Below, piece by piece: positions 44,254 to 54,818 of a DNA stretch of 64,000 nt. The position numbers were made by a program, and so were the translations under genes. The stretch comes from Darksidea phi (lineage: Eukaryota > Ascomycota > Dothideomycetes > Pleosporales > Lentitheciaceae): assembly GCA_030770425.1 (NCBI GenBank), contig JASJFT010000079.1:124001-188000 (forward strand), in the 5' to 3' direction. The number at the start of each line of letters is the position of its first letter. Positions within the stretch are counted from its first letter, which is position 1. The notes below the pieces were generated by a model. That model did no database searches. It was not told the origin of the DNA and saw only the letters and a program-made list of their open reading frames with translations.

Positions 44254-46771
44254 TCAATACGACCCCGGCAACCCCGCCATCCTCTCTTCCGCCAGCTCCG
44301 CCTCCCTCATAGCAATCTCCCTGTGCTTCTCACTCCGCGCAACAAGTCTGTATTTCAGCGCCGCGGGGTAGCTGACGAGACCGTAGCTGAAGTCGTCGGC
44401 GTCGGGGATGTAGGGTTTGCCGTTTTCGATGACCGGGAGGACTTCGAATGCCCAGAGCATGCTGTTTGGCGGCATCAGTGGGAAGTCGGGTTTGAAATTA
44501 AAGGCAGTGGAAATCAGGGATGAGAGAGGAAGGAAGGAAGGCTCCACTTACCGCGCCATAGCAATATACAGCGACTGCAGCGCAACATACATCCCCGGAC
44601 AAATTCTTCTCCCAAACCCAAACACGCCGAACTTGTACGTCTGCAGCCTTGGATCGGTGACATTCAGGAATCTCTCCGGCTTAAACGCATCGCCATCGGG
44701 GAATACCGCTGGATCTCTCATTATCATCCTATGAGGGTTCATATTTGTTAATCACTGGACGGATGGATGAACCTATGATTTGGGGTTCAGGGAGGACTCA
44801 CGTGCCATTAGGATAAATCGCCGTGTCCTTCGGAATAAACATGCCCTTATACGTATAATCCTGGATCGAAGAGTGCGCAATGACTGTTGGTGTCACGAGG
44901 CGCCATCTACATCAAAATGCACGTCAGACCATTACTTTACGGGCATATGGGATAGGGAGATATACCTCATAGTCTCCTTGATGAAAGCTTCTAAGTAAGG
45001 CAGGTTTTTCTGGTCTGCAAAAGTAGGCATACGGTCTCGTCCTACCACTCTGTCCATTTCCTCGTTGACTTTCGCGTAGGCTTCTGGGTAGTGCAAGATG
45101 GCGACTACATAACACAGTCAGAGGTCCACGCTCCCTGGAAAATGAAAAATGAAAGGCATCATAAAATCATCGAGGGGCTAAACATACGGATAGCAATCTC
45201 AATCGCAGTAGACACAGTTCCAATGCCCGCAGCCCACGGAGAAGACAGCGCATAAGACAGTTCCAGGTCATCGAAGCCTAATTCCTTTTGTCGTTCGAGA
45301 GCCCATTGGGTTGTGCATGGGACTTGCGTGCCTTCTTCCATTCGCTTCTTGACGTCGTTCATTACGGTCATGTAGAGTCTTGTGTTGGTGTCTCGGCGTC
45401 TCTCGGGTTCCCAGCTGAACCACTGCAGGGGTTTCCGGAGGGGTGTTAGTGGAACTTTTGCCATGGCGAGGGAGAAGCGCTGCTTACTGGGAGCCATAAT
45501 AGTTGAGGCCACTGGTTGTTTTGGTGGTTAGTTCTAATTTCTGGATCAAAGTTTATCGCTGCTAGAAGAACTTACACTCTCGAGGAAGAAGCGGCCCGGA
45601 ACCCTGATAATAACTTAGTCCATACTCGGAGGTTGAGTCCGTAATTGATACTTACTTTGTACTAAAAGCAGTGTGAATAAGTTGCGAACAGTTATCTGTT
45701 TATAACAGCATGGTTTCCGACGTACCTTTCAATATCTGTCAAAACGATCAGCAAAGCCCTTGTCGAAGCGGAAGAATCAGGTACTTACACTCCTCAACCT
45801 CATCATGCTCCGTAACCAACGGATCCTCCATAGACGTAACCCTCCGTCCATATGCCATCTGAAACATCGTAGACGCCATATGCCTATAAAACCCATCAGC
45901 ACCCTCCCCCTTCTATCACCTCCACTAATCTCCATCCTCAGTGCTCGTACCTTCTCAAAATCTTATGTTTACGGTCCAAAATCCCATCCTCCGCCTTATT
46001 CTCCAACAAATCCTTAATCAGCACCGCCGACTCATTCTCTTGCATCGGCTTCGCCGCCGGCGATGCCTTGGCGCTGAAATGCGAGTTGTGAATCTATCGC
46101 GTAACACCGCCTCCATTAGCCCCCTATCATGATTTGACTTTTCGAAATATTCGAAAAGAAAACAAGACTAACCGTGCGCCAATTCCGCCATTTTTGGCCG
46201 TAGACCATGGAGAATCCTCGGAGTCGAGAGAAGAGGAATTCGCTGGTCTTGTTTAGTGTTTGAGGGGGTGAGAGGAGGGGGGATGGGGGAGGATGTTCAT
46301 CTTACCCCATGACGAAGTCGGGACGGCTGGAGAAGGTCTCGCCGGCTTTTTCGAGGAGATCTATAGCTCCCTCCATAGTCCCAAGCACTAGCACCCATCA
46401 CATCAGTCACCCCTTCCCAAGCCCATCACTGCTCACTTCTCTAGGGTCAGGTAACATACAAACATTCAACTGCGGCCCCGTGTAAAAACTCGCCACATTA
46501 CCTATCCCCACCCCATGTCAGCAAACCACACTTTTCTCTACACAGCCGGGACAGGAGCAGACATACCATATTTCTCATTCCACGCCTTGAACACATTCCA
46601 GCGATCAGCTTGCAAGTACTTCGCATGATCGCTGCCCGGCGGACCAGGCGGGATTTGTGGTCCTGTTTTGCGGAACGCTGCTTGTCGGATGAAACGGACC
46701 AAGAAGACGATGATGGTGAAGGGAACTGCTAGGACCAGCAGGTTGGTGAGGGGTGCTATTTCGAACAACAT
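44254..46771 (-). CDS. Cytochrome P450 monooxygenase with many introns
   Basis: About fifteen exons can be chained in frame from the start at 46771 (first exon ends 46567; last exon 44461-44254). The N-terminus has a membrane anchor (LLVLAVPFTIIVFLVRFI) and a proline-rich hinge (GPQIPPGPPG). Then come RPDFVM, MVYGQKWRNWR (C-helix), an I-helix-like SSPWAAGIGTVST, KETMRWR (ExxR), PERF, and the haem loop FGFGRRICPGMYVA. Splicing restores RDRMPTFADQKNLPYLEAFI and YKGMFIPKDTAIYPNGTMIM. Two exons near 45735 and 45660 seem to be only 11 and 6 nt; the 6-nt one could be skipped without changing frame. One intron near 45440-45500 is also alternatively readable. The product resembles O-methylsterigmatocystin-oxidoreductase-type P450s; substrate unknown. 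Confidence 0.85.
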
Positions 46772-47498
46772 TGTTGGGGACGCCGACGGCTGAGGGAAGG
46801 AAGTGAAGGATGAGATACAAGGGGATTTGAGTTGGGCAAGAGGATGTACCGGTAAGGGGATTTATATAAGACCGGTATCAGAAGAATGGGATGGGATGGG
46901 AGAGCTTGATCTGCACATCTGAAGGCGAATCCATACGTTAGTGAGCTGACTGCAGCAAATGCCACGACAACTGCACTCCACCTTTACATGCTTGCATGCA
47001 TAGATAGTCCACGCATGATACGCGCACACACACAGACTTGCACACAGAGATTCACGCACGCAATTCACACGTCCACACGTACACAAGCCCTACCTCTCTC
47101 TCTCCATCTGCCCACCGCCCATTCCGGCCTCATCCTCCCTTACGCACGCTCGGACGATATGGCATTGATTTTGGTTTTGGTGCTCAATAACGGGCTTCTG
47201 TTCCGGCTATGGCGGCCGTACGTACTCCCTGCATGCTGCTAAGACTCGCACAGCATGCAGCTGATTCACGCCTAATTCCCCGCGTCGTCGTTGGCCGAAC
47301 TTGGAGTCAAGCTGCGAGGAGCGTCGGGCTTGCAATTTTGCACGCTGAATGGCTGCACTACTCTGCTCAATTCTCTGCCTATACCTTGCCTAGGCCCAAG
47401 AGGGGAAAGACAAGCAACTACCTCTCCGCAGAAGTCCCCACCTCGGTGTGTAACCTTTGCCCTCACCGGCACACCCGACAATGGAGGGCGCCTGCGCC
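46772..47498. other. Upstream region of the second P450; no gene seen
   Basis: About 730 bp. It includes a TATATAAG motif near 46863 (minus-strand P450 upstream) and a CA-rich stretch at about 47020-47050. No gene seen. Confidence 0.4.
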
Positions 47499-47947
47499 GT
47501 CTTATAGTGCCTGAGCAAGAAGCCCTCGACGAATATCTCTCGACGGCACTAAAGAACAGGTGAATCCGCAAGAGCGAATCGACCAGAGCATGCAACGTTC
47601 TCTTTGTCCCCAAGAAGAACGGCAAGCTTAGGATGTGTGTGGATTAGCGACTCGTTAACGCAGTCACCAGGCGAGACAGGTATCCACTTCCTTTAATCAA
47701 TGACCTGCTGATTACAGCTTCCGAATATCAGGCATTCACGGTCCTGGATATCTCGGCGGCATTCCATGAGATATGCATCCAACCAGGATGGGAGCACCTG
47801 ACCGCTTTCAAAACGCGCAAGGCTGCTGACAAGAGCCAGCTCGCAATGCGACAGGTCGAATACCTCGGCCGCATAGTGCGACACGGCAGCACCGAAGCCA
47901 AGATCCATATCCAATCAATCAATGATTGGCCAGAGCCACGGGAATAA
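47499..47947 (+). mobile_element. Ty3/gypsy retrotransposon reverse transcriptase fragment, degenerate
   Basis: The plus-strand frame reads IVPEQEALDEYLSTALKNR, then a TGA (47561), VLFVPKKNGKLRMCVD, a TAG (47645), RLVNAV, RDRYPLPLI, FTVLDISAAFHEICIQPG and TAFKTR, all hallmarks of the N-terminal half of gypsy reverse transcriptase. The frame then jumps to VEYLGRIVRHGSTEAK and DWPEP, which normally lies after the YxDD catalytic region. The part containing YxDD is therefore deleted. No LTRs, protease, RNase H or integrase were recognised nearby. This is an inactive relic next to the P450/MFS genes. Confidence 0.85.
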
Positions 47948-47950
47948 AAC

Positions 47951-48337
47951 GGGACTACGTTCCGTGCCCCGCTTTACTCTAAGACGGGCTCCCGGGTCTG
48001 GACATGGGGGCCAAGACCGGTTCCAGCTTATCGATCTTTTTGTTGATACATGACCTCCTGGAAATCCTCCAATCAGCACCTGTCACGTTCAAGTACGTAC
48101 CCATCCGTCCGAATCTATTCCGGCTGACCAAGGATCTGTGTTGGTGGTGGCAGTGTCAGGACTGCTGCCTGTGGGGCTCTTGTCAGCTAGAAGAGGAAGG
48201 CAGATTCGGACACCTGCCCCTTAAGGTAACGCCGGTAGCATCAAGACTTTCACCCACGGTACCTTTTTGCTAAGCTCTCACCGGGCTCCCAAATCACGAC
48301 ACAACATCACGACACCACATCACGACACATCACCACG
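47951..48337. other. Spacer and putative promoter of the MFS gene
   Basis: About 390 bp following the gypsy relic. Near the MFS start there is a short tandem array of CACGACA-like units (48296-48333), a simple repeat that precedes the ATG. Confidence 0.45.
48296..48333. repeat. Short tandem CATCACGACAC-like repeats just before the MFS start
   Basis: The unit CACGACA followed by ACATCACGACACC repeats three to four times directly upstream of the ATG at 48338. It probably lies in the 5' UTR. Confidence 0.6.
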
Positions 48338-50186
48338 ATGGCCTCTGTCCACATGCTGGTCAATGGTGATATGGAGGATGTGAGATTGGTCGCCTTTTCT
48401 GATGAAGACCCTGAACGCGCTGCAAATTGGGGTACGGTACGTGGAAAAGTCGTGTTTTTACCATCATACTTAGCTTCTCACTTTCAACAGAGCAGGAAGA
48501 TTCTCGTCCTGATAATCGGACTTGCACTCGCATCTAACAGCACACTTGGTTCCTCACTCCCAAGCGGCGCTTCTCACTATCTGTCCAAAGAATTCAATGT
48601 ATCAAGCGCCGAACAACTGGCATTGCCAAACTCCGTCTACCTGATTGGATATGTCTTTGGGCCGCCGTTGTTCAGTCCACTCAGCGAGATGCATGGCAGA
48701 AGAATCGTGATGCTTTCGACATTCTTCGGCTTTACAGTTTTCACCCTGGCATGCGCTTTAGCACCAACATGGCCAGCTCTGTTGATTTTTCGCTTCCTCT
48801 CGGGTGCCTTTGCATCGGCGCCAATAACAGTTGTGGGTGGCATTTTTGCCGATATCTATGATGATCCTGTGAGAAGAGGTCAAGCAATAGCCCTAATAGG
48901 AGTAAGTATATTACGAGTGAAAGTTTTGAAATGCTAACGGGATTCAGCTGACTTCCTTAGGTCCAATCATTGGACCTATCATTTCGGGGTTCGTATCACC
49001 GGTCTCGTGGAGATGGACGTTTTGGATCGGGTTGATAATTGCCGGTGCAACTTGGCCGCTTGTTCTTGTTCTCCCAGGTACGATATTTGACATTGATTTT
49101 GATGAGATCCACCTGACATGCTTCAGAGACATATCCTCCAGTCATCCTTTTGCGGCGTGCAAAACGAATGAGGGCAGCATCGCCTAATCACGCTCAGAAC
49201 GTATATGCGCCCATCGAACTTGAGGGCAATGGATGGAAGCACACCGTAACGGTGAAGCTCGCAAGACCGGTATGTGATGGTCCATTTACTATAAAGGTTA
49301 GCTAACCATCTAGGTGGTGATGTTCAAAGAGCCTATCGTTATCTGCACTTGCATGTACTTGGCTCTCCAATTTGGAATATTCTATATCTTCTTCCAAGTC
49401 TACCCCATTGTGTTTCAAGGTGAATCCCAGTATTCACTGGCTGTGTTTGGATGTTGACTCCTTTTAGGCATATACAAGTTCAATGATGGACTTGCTGGTG
49501 TAGCCTTGGTTCCAGGTGAGTCAAATGTCCAAAGGTAACTGAATTGTGTACTGAGATTTTAGTCGGGGTTGGCGGCGTGATTGCTTGTGGCATAGCAATC
49601 TGGTACGACACATTTCTCGAACATGCCAAAGAGCGCAATGCTTCGTGGCCAAAGAGTGAGGAATATCGTCGACTTCCTTTGGCGTGTATCAGCGGGCCAT
49701 TAAATGTATCATCGTTATTCTGGCTGGTAAGACTTGCAAGACCACCCCGCGGCGATCTTGAGCTAATTTAGATGTTTTCAGGGTTGGACTGCCCGATCAG
49801 ACATCCACTGGATTGTCCCCATGCTTGCCGGAGTTCCATTCGGCATGGGTCTCGAATTGGTTTTCATATCCATGCTGAATTATCTCGCAGATGCATACGA
49901 CATCTTTGCGGCATCGGCTTTGGCATCGTCGGCGTTTAGTCGTAGCGCTTTTGCTGTTCTGCTTCCATTGGCTGCTAGTCCGATGTATGAGAGACTCGGA
50001 ATTCCATGGGCGTGCAGTCTTCTAGGCTTCCTCAGTCTAGCCATGGCAATCATACCGTTTGTCTTTATCAGATATGGCACTTGGCTTAGAATGCATAGCC
50101 CTTACTGCCAGGAGCTGCTGAAGCTGAAGGAGCGCGATTCGGCAAATACATCACAAGTTATGGTGGAATCTAGAAACACCGAATAG
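48338..50186 (+). CDS. MFS drug/H+ antiporter-type transporter
   Basis: Eight exons (48338-48436, 48491-48901, 48948-49077, 49127-49269, 49314-49419, 49468-49515, 49563-49726, 49782-50186) join to about 501 aa. About twelve membrane helices are visible. Signature pieces are ILVLIIGLALASNSTLGSSL in helix 1, PLSEMHGRRIVML (the loop 2-3 motif), LIFRFLSGAFASAPITVVGG in helix 4, and LTSLGPIIGPIISGFV (motif C-like, antiporter type) in helix 5. The protein would export hydrophobic or toxic small molecules across the plasma membrane. The first intron is a multiple of three and free of stops, so retention would only insert 18 residues. Placed near two P450s and an amidase, it could serve as metabolite exporter; this is inference. 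Confidence 0.92.
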
Positions 50187-50365
50187 GCAACTTAAGTGTA
50201 GCATGATTACTCAATGCCTACCTTGGCTGGGCCAAGATCGAGGGTAAAGCTTGCTTACCGATCGACGGAACGGGTATACAATTTGCGTTTTGTACCCGGA
50301 GAAATGACACACTGTAAATACGCGGGATCTTTCCGGAGCCAAGTGACATGGAATAGGACAGGTAA

Positions 50366-51294
50366 GCGTCATGTCCGGGCACCAAGAGTACGGGGCCATA
50401 TGGTTCCAGACGAATCAATGTCTCCGATCATTCGAGGAGGTGCTTCAGCGACATCCCGGAGGAGCGCGATAATGGTTTTCGCACGTGCCCCTGTTGCTAC
50501 CTACTCTTGCGCTTCCATGATGCGAAAGCTTGGGAGTACGTACTGAGTCACCAACCCACTCACGAATATCGGAGCTTTCGAAGTCCACATCGCTGACTTG
50601 TTCTAGGAAACACATCCTTGCCGATTTCCGACCATTTGTCTGCACATTTAGCGAATGCACACACGATCCTCAAAACTCGTATTCGGACCAAAGCATGTGG
50701 TTTGAGCACGAGCTCACATTTCATCGACGGCGGTGGGAATGTTTACTTGGATGCTTCTCGCTGTTCTCCAGCCAGGCTGAACTCAGTAAACATCTAAATG
50801 GGAAACATCCCCGCGTCAAGGAGCCCGCCCATTTCCAGTGGCATCTCACCGGTAGACAGGATCCAGTAGACGCTAAATACGAATGCCAATTTTGTTTGTG
50901 CACTCTTAAGTCGCGGACGCACACGAAGGAACACATCGTCAGTGATCAGAAGCAGATCGCCTTGAGGGCCCTGTATAGTATGCGAATCATTGCCGAAAAG
51001 TCTGATGGAGAATCGAATAAGGGTCTTGATCTGGCCTCAATCTTCTCGGTAAAGCCGGCTCCAGAGGTGGCGAGGATTTCAACCTCATGTGACAACCTAC
51101 GAGCCAAAACGACGCATGGAGTCTCACACCTAGAGGCTGTGCCTACCCTAATGAACGCTTTACTTAGCACTCAAGAAAGACTTGAAGTTATAAGGATCAG
51201 GGGAAACAAAATACGCAACGTACATATGGCCACATGGCCCCCACGCCAAGAAACGCTCTTTGCAACTCCTCGGAGGCACCGGGAAACATGCTGA
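50366..51294 (+). pseudogene. Incomplete C2H2 zinc-finger gene
   Basis: Two exons (to 50535, and from 50607) joined over a 71-nt intron read FRTCPCCYLLLRFHDAKAW, then EKHILADFRPFVCTFSEC, MWFEHELTFHRRRWECL, and KYECQFCLCTLKSRTHTKEH. This cysteine/histidine spacing matches the degenerate C2H2 tandem fingers common in large fungal proteins associated with NACHT, TPR or ankyrin modules. No acceptable start or upstream exon exists in the 180 bp before the MFS stop, so the 5' half is missing. The 3' end continues openly to 51294. It is best seen as a truncated relic, although the retained frame over 250 codons implies the loss is not very old. Confidence 0.55.
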
Positions 51295-51526
51295 GATGGA
51301 TTTTGCTTCCACGTTGGAAGCATTGCTGCCCTTCACTCCACACACCGATGGCGCTCGGCCAAGTGCTGCTTCACGCCCGGCTTCCAAGCAGCTCGTTATT
51401 AGATGTTCGAATGCTCCCGCGGGCAGTTGATGCAATTAGGAATGTACATGACCATATCCGCATTAGCAAGTTCAGTATCTCGCCTCGGAGTTCAGCGGAT
51501 CAGCGCGTCACCGAAGTACTGCAGTA

Positions 51527-51930
51527 GAGGAGCCCGAAGGCGACGAGATCAACATTCGTGCTGATCGTGTGGCGACATACTGTTTTCTCCCAACCATGAA
51601 GTACATAAAGAAGGTCATGACAAAAACTTGCGGCCGTGCCTGAAAAAACGGTCCCTCCCTCCATCGAAAACCCTATTCATGGTTGTTGGAATCCAAATTG
51701 CTTACGGGTTGTCGGTGGACTATAATGAAGAGACCCAGAAAGAGGTCGCCGACACCGAAGCTGGTCTGCCCATCAACCCTGGATTAGACGGCATCCACGT
51801 ACCTATGGGTAAAGGGGCTTCCTTAGACCCGGGTTGTCCCCGATGTACTCATAGTCATCGGGAATATGGGGAACCAGCGATTCTGGCATATTCATTGATG
51901 GAGATCAAGAATCATGGCTTGGGAACGTGA
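51527..51930 (+). pseudogene. Frameshifted relic of a fungal cytoplasmic protein tail
   Basis: One frame reads EEPEGDEINIRADRVATYCF and MKYIKKVMTK and ends at a stop near 51643. The next frame reads KTLFMVVGIQIAYGLSVDYN and ends at 51928. The succession 'VATYxF...K(P/T)LFMVVGIQIAxGLSV' recalls the C-terminal part of poorly known fungal proteins with a conserved VTGxKIAxG motif. A frameshift separates the halves, and there is no 5' part. I cannot name the family. Confidence 0.4.
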
Positions 51931-52214
51931 TAGCCGCACTGGTCGTAGAAGGGGATCTCGCATACTGAATCTCTTTGTACTAGTCAAGGCGCATTGATAT
52001 GTTTAGTATTCTTACTTAGCCTTCTATAAAGAACTTGTTCAGTATAATATTTAATGGATTGAGCGAGAGCACCTTATTGTAGGCTAGTTTAGCTTCAAAG
52101 TCAACGTTGCGCCCTGATATAAGCAGAGGTAAGTGCTCTAGTTCTTCCAGGCTACAATTTAAAAACTTCACAAAGTAGCTGACAAAGAAAGCTAGCGCAG
52201 TCCTTCATCTTCAC

Positions 52215-54818
52215 TCACCAGCTCCTTGGCCCAAAGGTTTCGCCTTCGGTAACAGCCTTACGTATTGCGGTATTCAAATAGTCCTGTAAGCCCACTTAGT
52301 ATCCTGTTCTTATTGGCACAGCGGATCCAAAAGACGCTTACCGTAGTCTCAAATGGCTTTGTATTACCCCACCACTGCGGCAGCGGATACTCCTTAAATG
52401 TAATCGCAAAGAAAATGACAACCGTCGAAAGGATAAGGCCAGAGTCAAGACCCGCAGCTGTGATGTAGTTATACTTATGCCACCAGCCAGGCCATTTACG
52501 CATGATCCAGTAGTTGAAGACAAGACCGAAGATTGCCCAGGAGGAAAAGCTGAGTGGCGAGGCAGGAGGCAACCATGCCATTGCACCGAGCATTACGGGC
52601 GCGTTCAAATAGCGTAGCGGGGACTTTGGAGCTGCGCGTATGAGAAAATAGAAGATGACGGGGAGTGCTGCCCCAATAAGCCAGTAGTAGTGAATGGCGG
52701 CGTAGATGGAACCAGGTCCGAACATGCGATGAGGCCCGATGACGCCCCAGGTAATGCTGCTCGAAAAAAAGGCTCGTCCGTTGGGGCAGGTGAAGTGACT
52801 TTGTTGCAGGCGGGAGCAGACATCAGGGATGTTACCCAGAGTCCAATTCATGACGGCGATCTGCACGAAGCCTGCCCAGATGGTTGCGGCAATCTGCGCG
52901 GCAAATGCTGTCTTGGGGGGAACCTTCAAGTAGTGTGCTAGCTTCAAGTCGCTCGAAAACAACTGTGCTTGTCCAAGCGTGCTGGTGCTGAAGACCTTGA
53001 AGAGCATAACTCCGATAGGTTTGCCGGGGATCATATAGCCTGCGAGAAACGGCGAAATGATATTGAGCGATAACATGATATTGGTGATTCCATATATCAT
53101 GCATGTAGGTATGATGAAGATCAGTGCGACAAGGAGTGAAACAAAGTATGCCCACCAGGGCAGCTGCGAGTCATAAGCCAGAACTGTGGCAAGGCCGAGC
53201 ACGGCCGATATCAGGAGGAGAATTCCATACCACCAATCTGGGCATGGCGCGTATTTGGCCATGAGCTTCATGTGAATATCGGGCTCTTGATTGCGCGCAG
53301 CTTTGAACCGGTACAGAATCTCCTTCCGGTGAAAGATGATGGCGTGTACTATTGCGGCCGTAAGAGCTGCAAAGCTAAGCCCATAATTTAAAGCAAACGT
53401 GGGCGCTAAGAACATTGGCGAGTACTGCTGGTATTTGGCGAGATCAAAAGTAAAATTTGGCCCAAGGATTCTTGTGACATTGTACGCGCTCTGCGTATTG
53501 TCGAATGTGGTGGATGTGTTGATAGGAAGAAAGTCGCCGTACCATGCATTGCTGAACGAGACTCCGATAGTGGTGATTATTACAAATACGACCAACCCAA
53601 TGAGGGTATTGATGTGAGCATGGGCCGGAGCTAGCAGAGGATCCTGTAGATAGCTCGAGACGTACGTCCAGTCGAAGGTCAACGGGATGAGCGATAACCC
53701 AGTGTAGCCGCCGAAAAGTTGGTTCAGCACAACGCTGTTGGGCTTAATCCTGACTTCGCATTAAGGGAAGGAAGGAAGTGGCTTAGTTGAAGTGCACATA
53801 CCAAGTGACGAATGCAAAGACGCTCAGACCCTGCCAAAGAACCCCGGGCAACCAGTAGTAGAGAAACATGCCTCCCATGACGTAACAAAAGAAGCGCGTT
53901 CGCCCCACGGTCCATCCGTTTGCATTTAGCTTGGCTGCCCTATGATCATGTAGAGCATGCAGCAGTGCGGCGTTCGAAAATTGGATAGGCCATATGAGCG
54001 CTGCGGGCCAAACCTAGATGCCGAGATCAGAAGCGTCCTATTAAGGCAGACCGGGTGGTACTGGATCTCACCAAAAAGCGACGAAAGAGTCCTGCGAGCG
54101 CAATCCCAATGACCTGGCTGCTCAATATGAAAAGTAATTGAAAACCCCACGACATGGGCAGATTGTAAAAGGGCTTTCCTAAGAGTGCGAGTAGGGCGTC
54201 GGTGGAGTAAGCATAAGTAATCGATATACCAGCCATTATCTGAAAGCATGATAAGCCTAGTAACTAAGACACGATGCATGCCCATACCGTAATCACCGCA
54301 TGCTCCTTGATGTTGAATGGCCCGGTGTTGAACGTCCAACACAGGCCAAAGACGCGAAACTGTTTTGTAGATACAACATTGGCCCACAAGACGCCACAAG
54401 GATATACGAGTCTAACGAAGAATCAGTAGGTCCTCTCATCTTGTCGTCTGACTTACAATAGGACAACAATGTTTGGAAAGTTGAGAGCTGGGCTTCGCAT
54501 CGACAGAAACATGTTCAACCCTGAAGCCACCGTAACAAAAAGCATTCCAAGTATCCATGCTCGGACAGTGTTCGCAGGCTCGCCACCATCCGTGTTCTTG
54601 ACCGCAGCTCTCACTTCTTTATACGGCGAATCCTCAACGAAGTCTGCTTGCGCCTTTCTGATTGCCTCTGGGTCGCCATCACGTGTTGCCGAGAGTAGCT
54701 CATCGATCTTATCTTGAGGCAAGTTTGGATCCCATTGATGTGTTTTCTCGGTGAGTGTGACGGGTGCAGTCTCAACCGAGGTGTTATACCCACTCTTTTC
54801 TGTCAGGTGGTCGCTCAT
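52215..54818 (-). CDS. OPT-family oligopeptide transporter
   Basis: Six exons, five introns; the last exon starts at 52283 and ends with YLNTAIRKAVTEGETFGPRSW. The N-terminus is hydrophilic (MSDHLTEKSGYNTSVE) followed by LPQDKIDELLSATRDGDPEA. About 14-16 membrane helices follow. Recognisable OPT pieces are RAWILGMLFVTVASGLNMFL, FNTGPFNIKEHAVIT (NPG-type motif), YYWLPGVLWQGLSVFAFVTW, NQLFGGYTGLSLIPLTFDW, SFSNAWYGDFLP, and GKPIGVMLFKVFSTSTLGQA. Such proteins import tetra- to hexapeptides, glutathione or metal chelates at the plasma membrane. All five junctions restore conserved text. It forms the right end of the P450/amidase/MFS stretch; a link to that set is possible but unproven. Confidence 0.94.
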
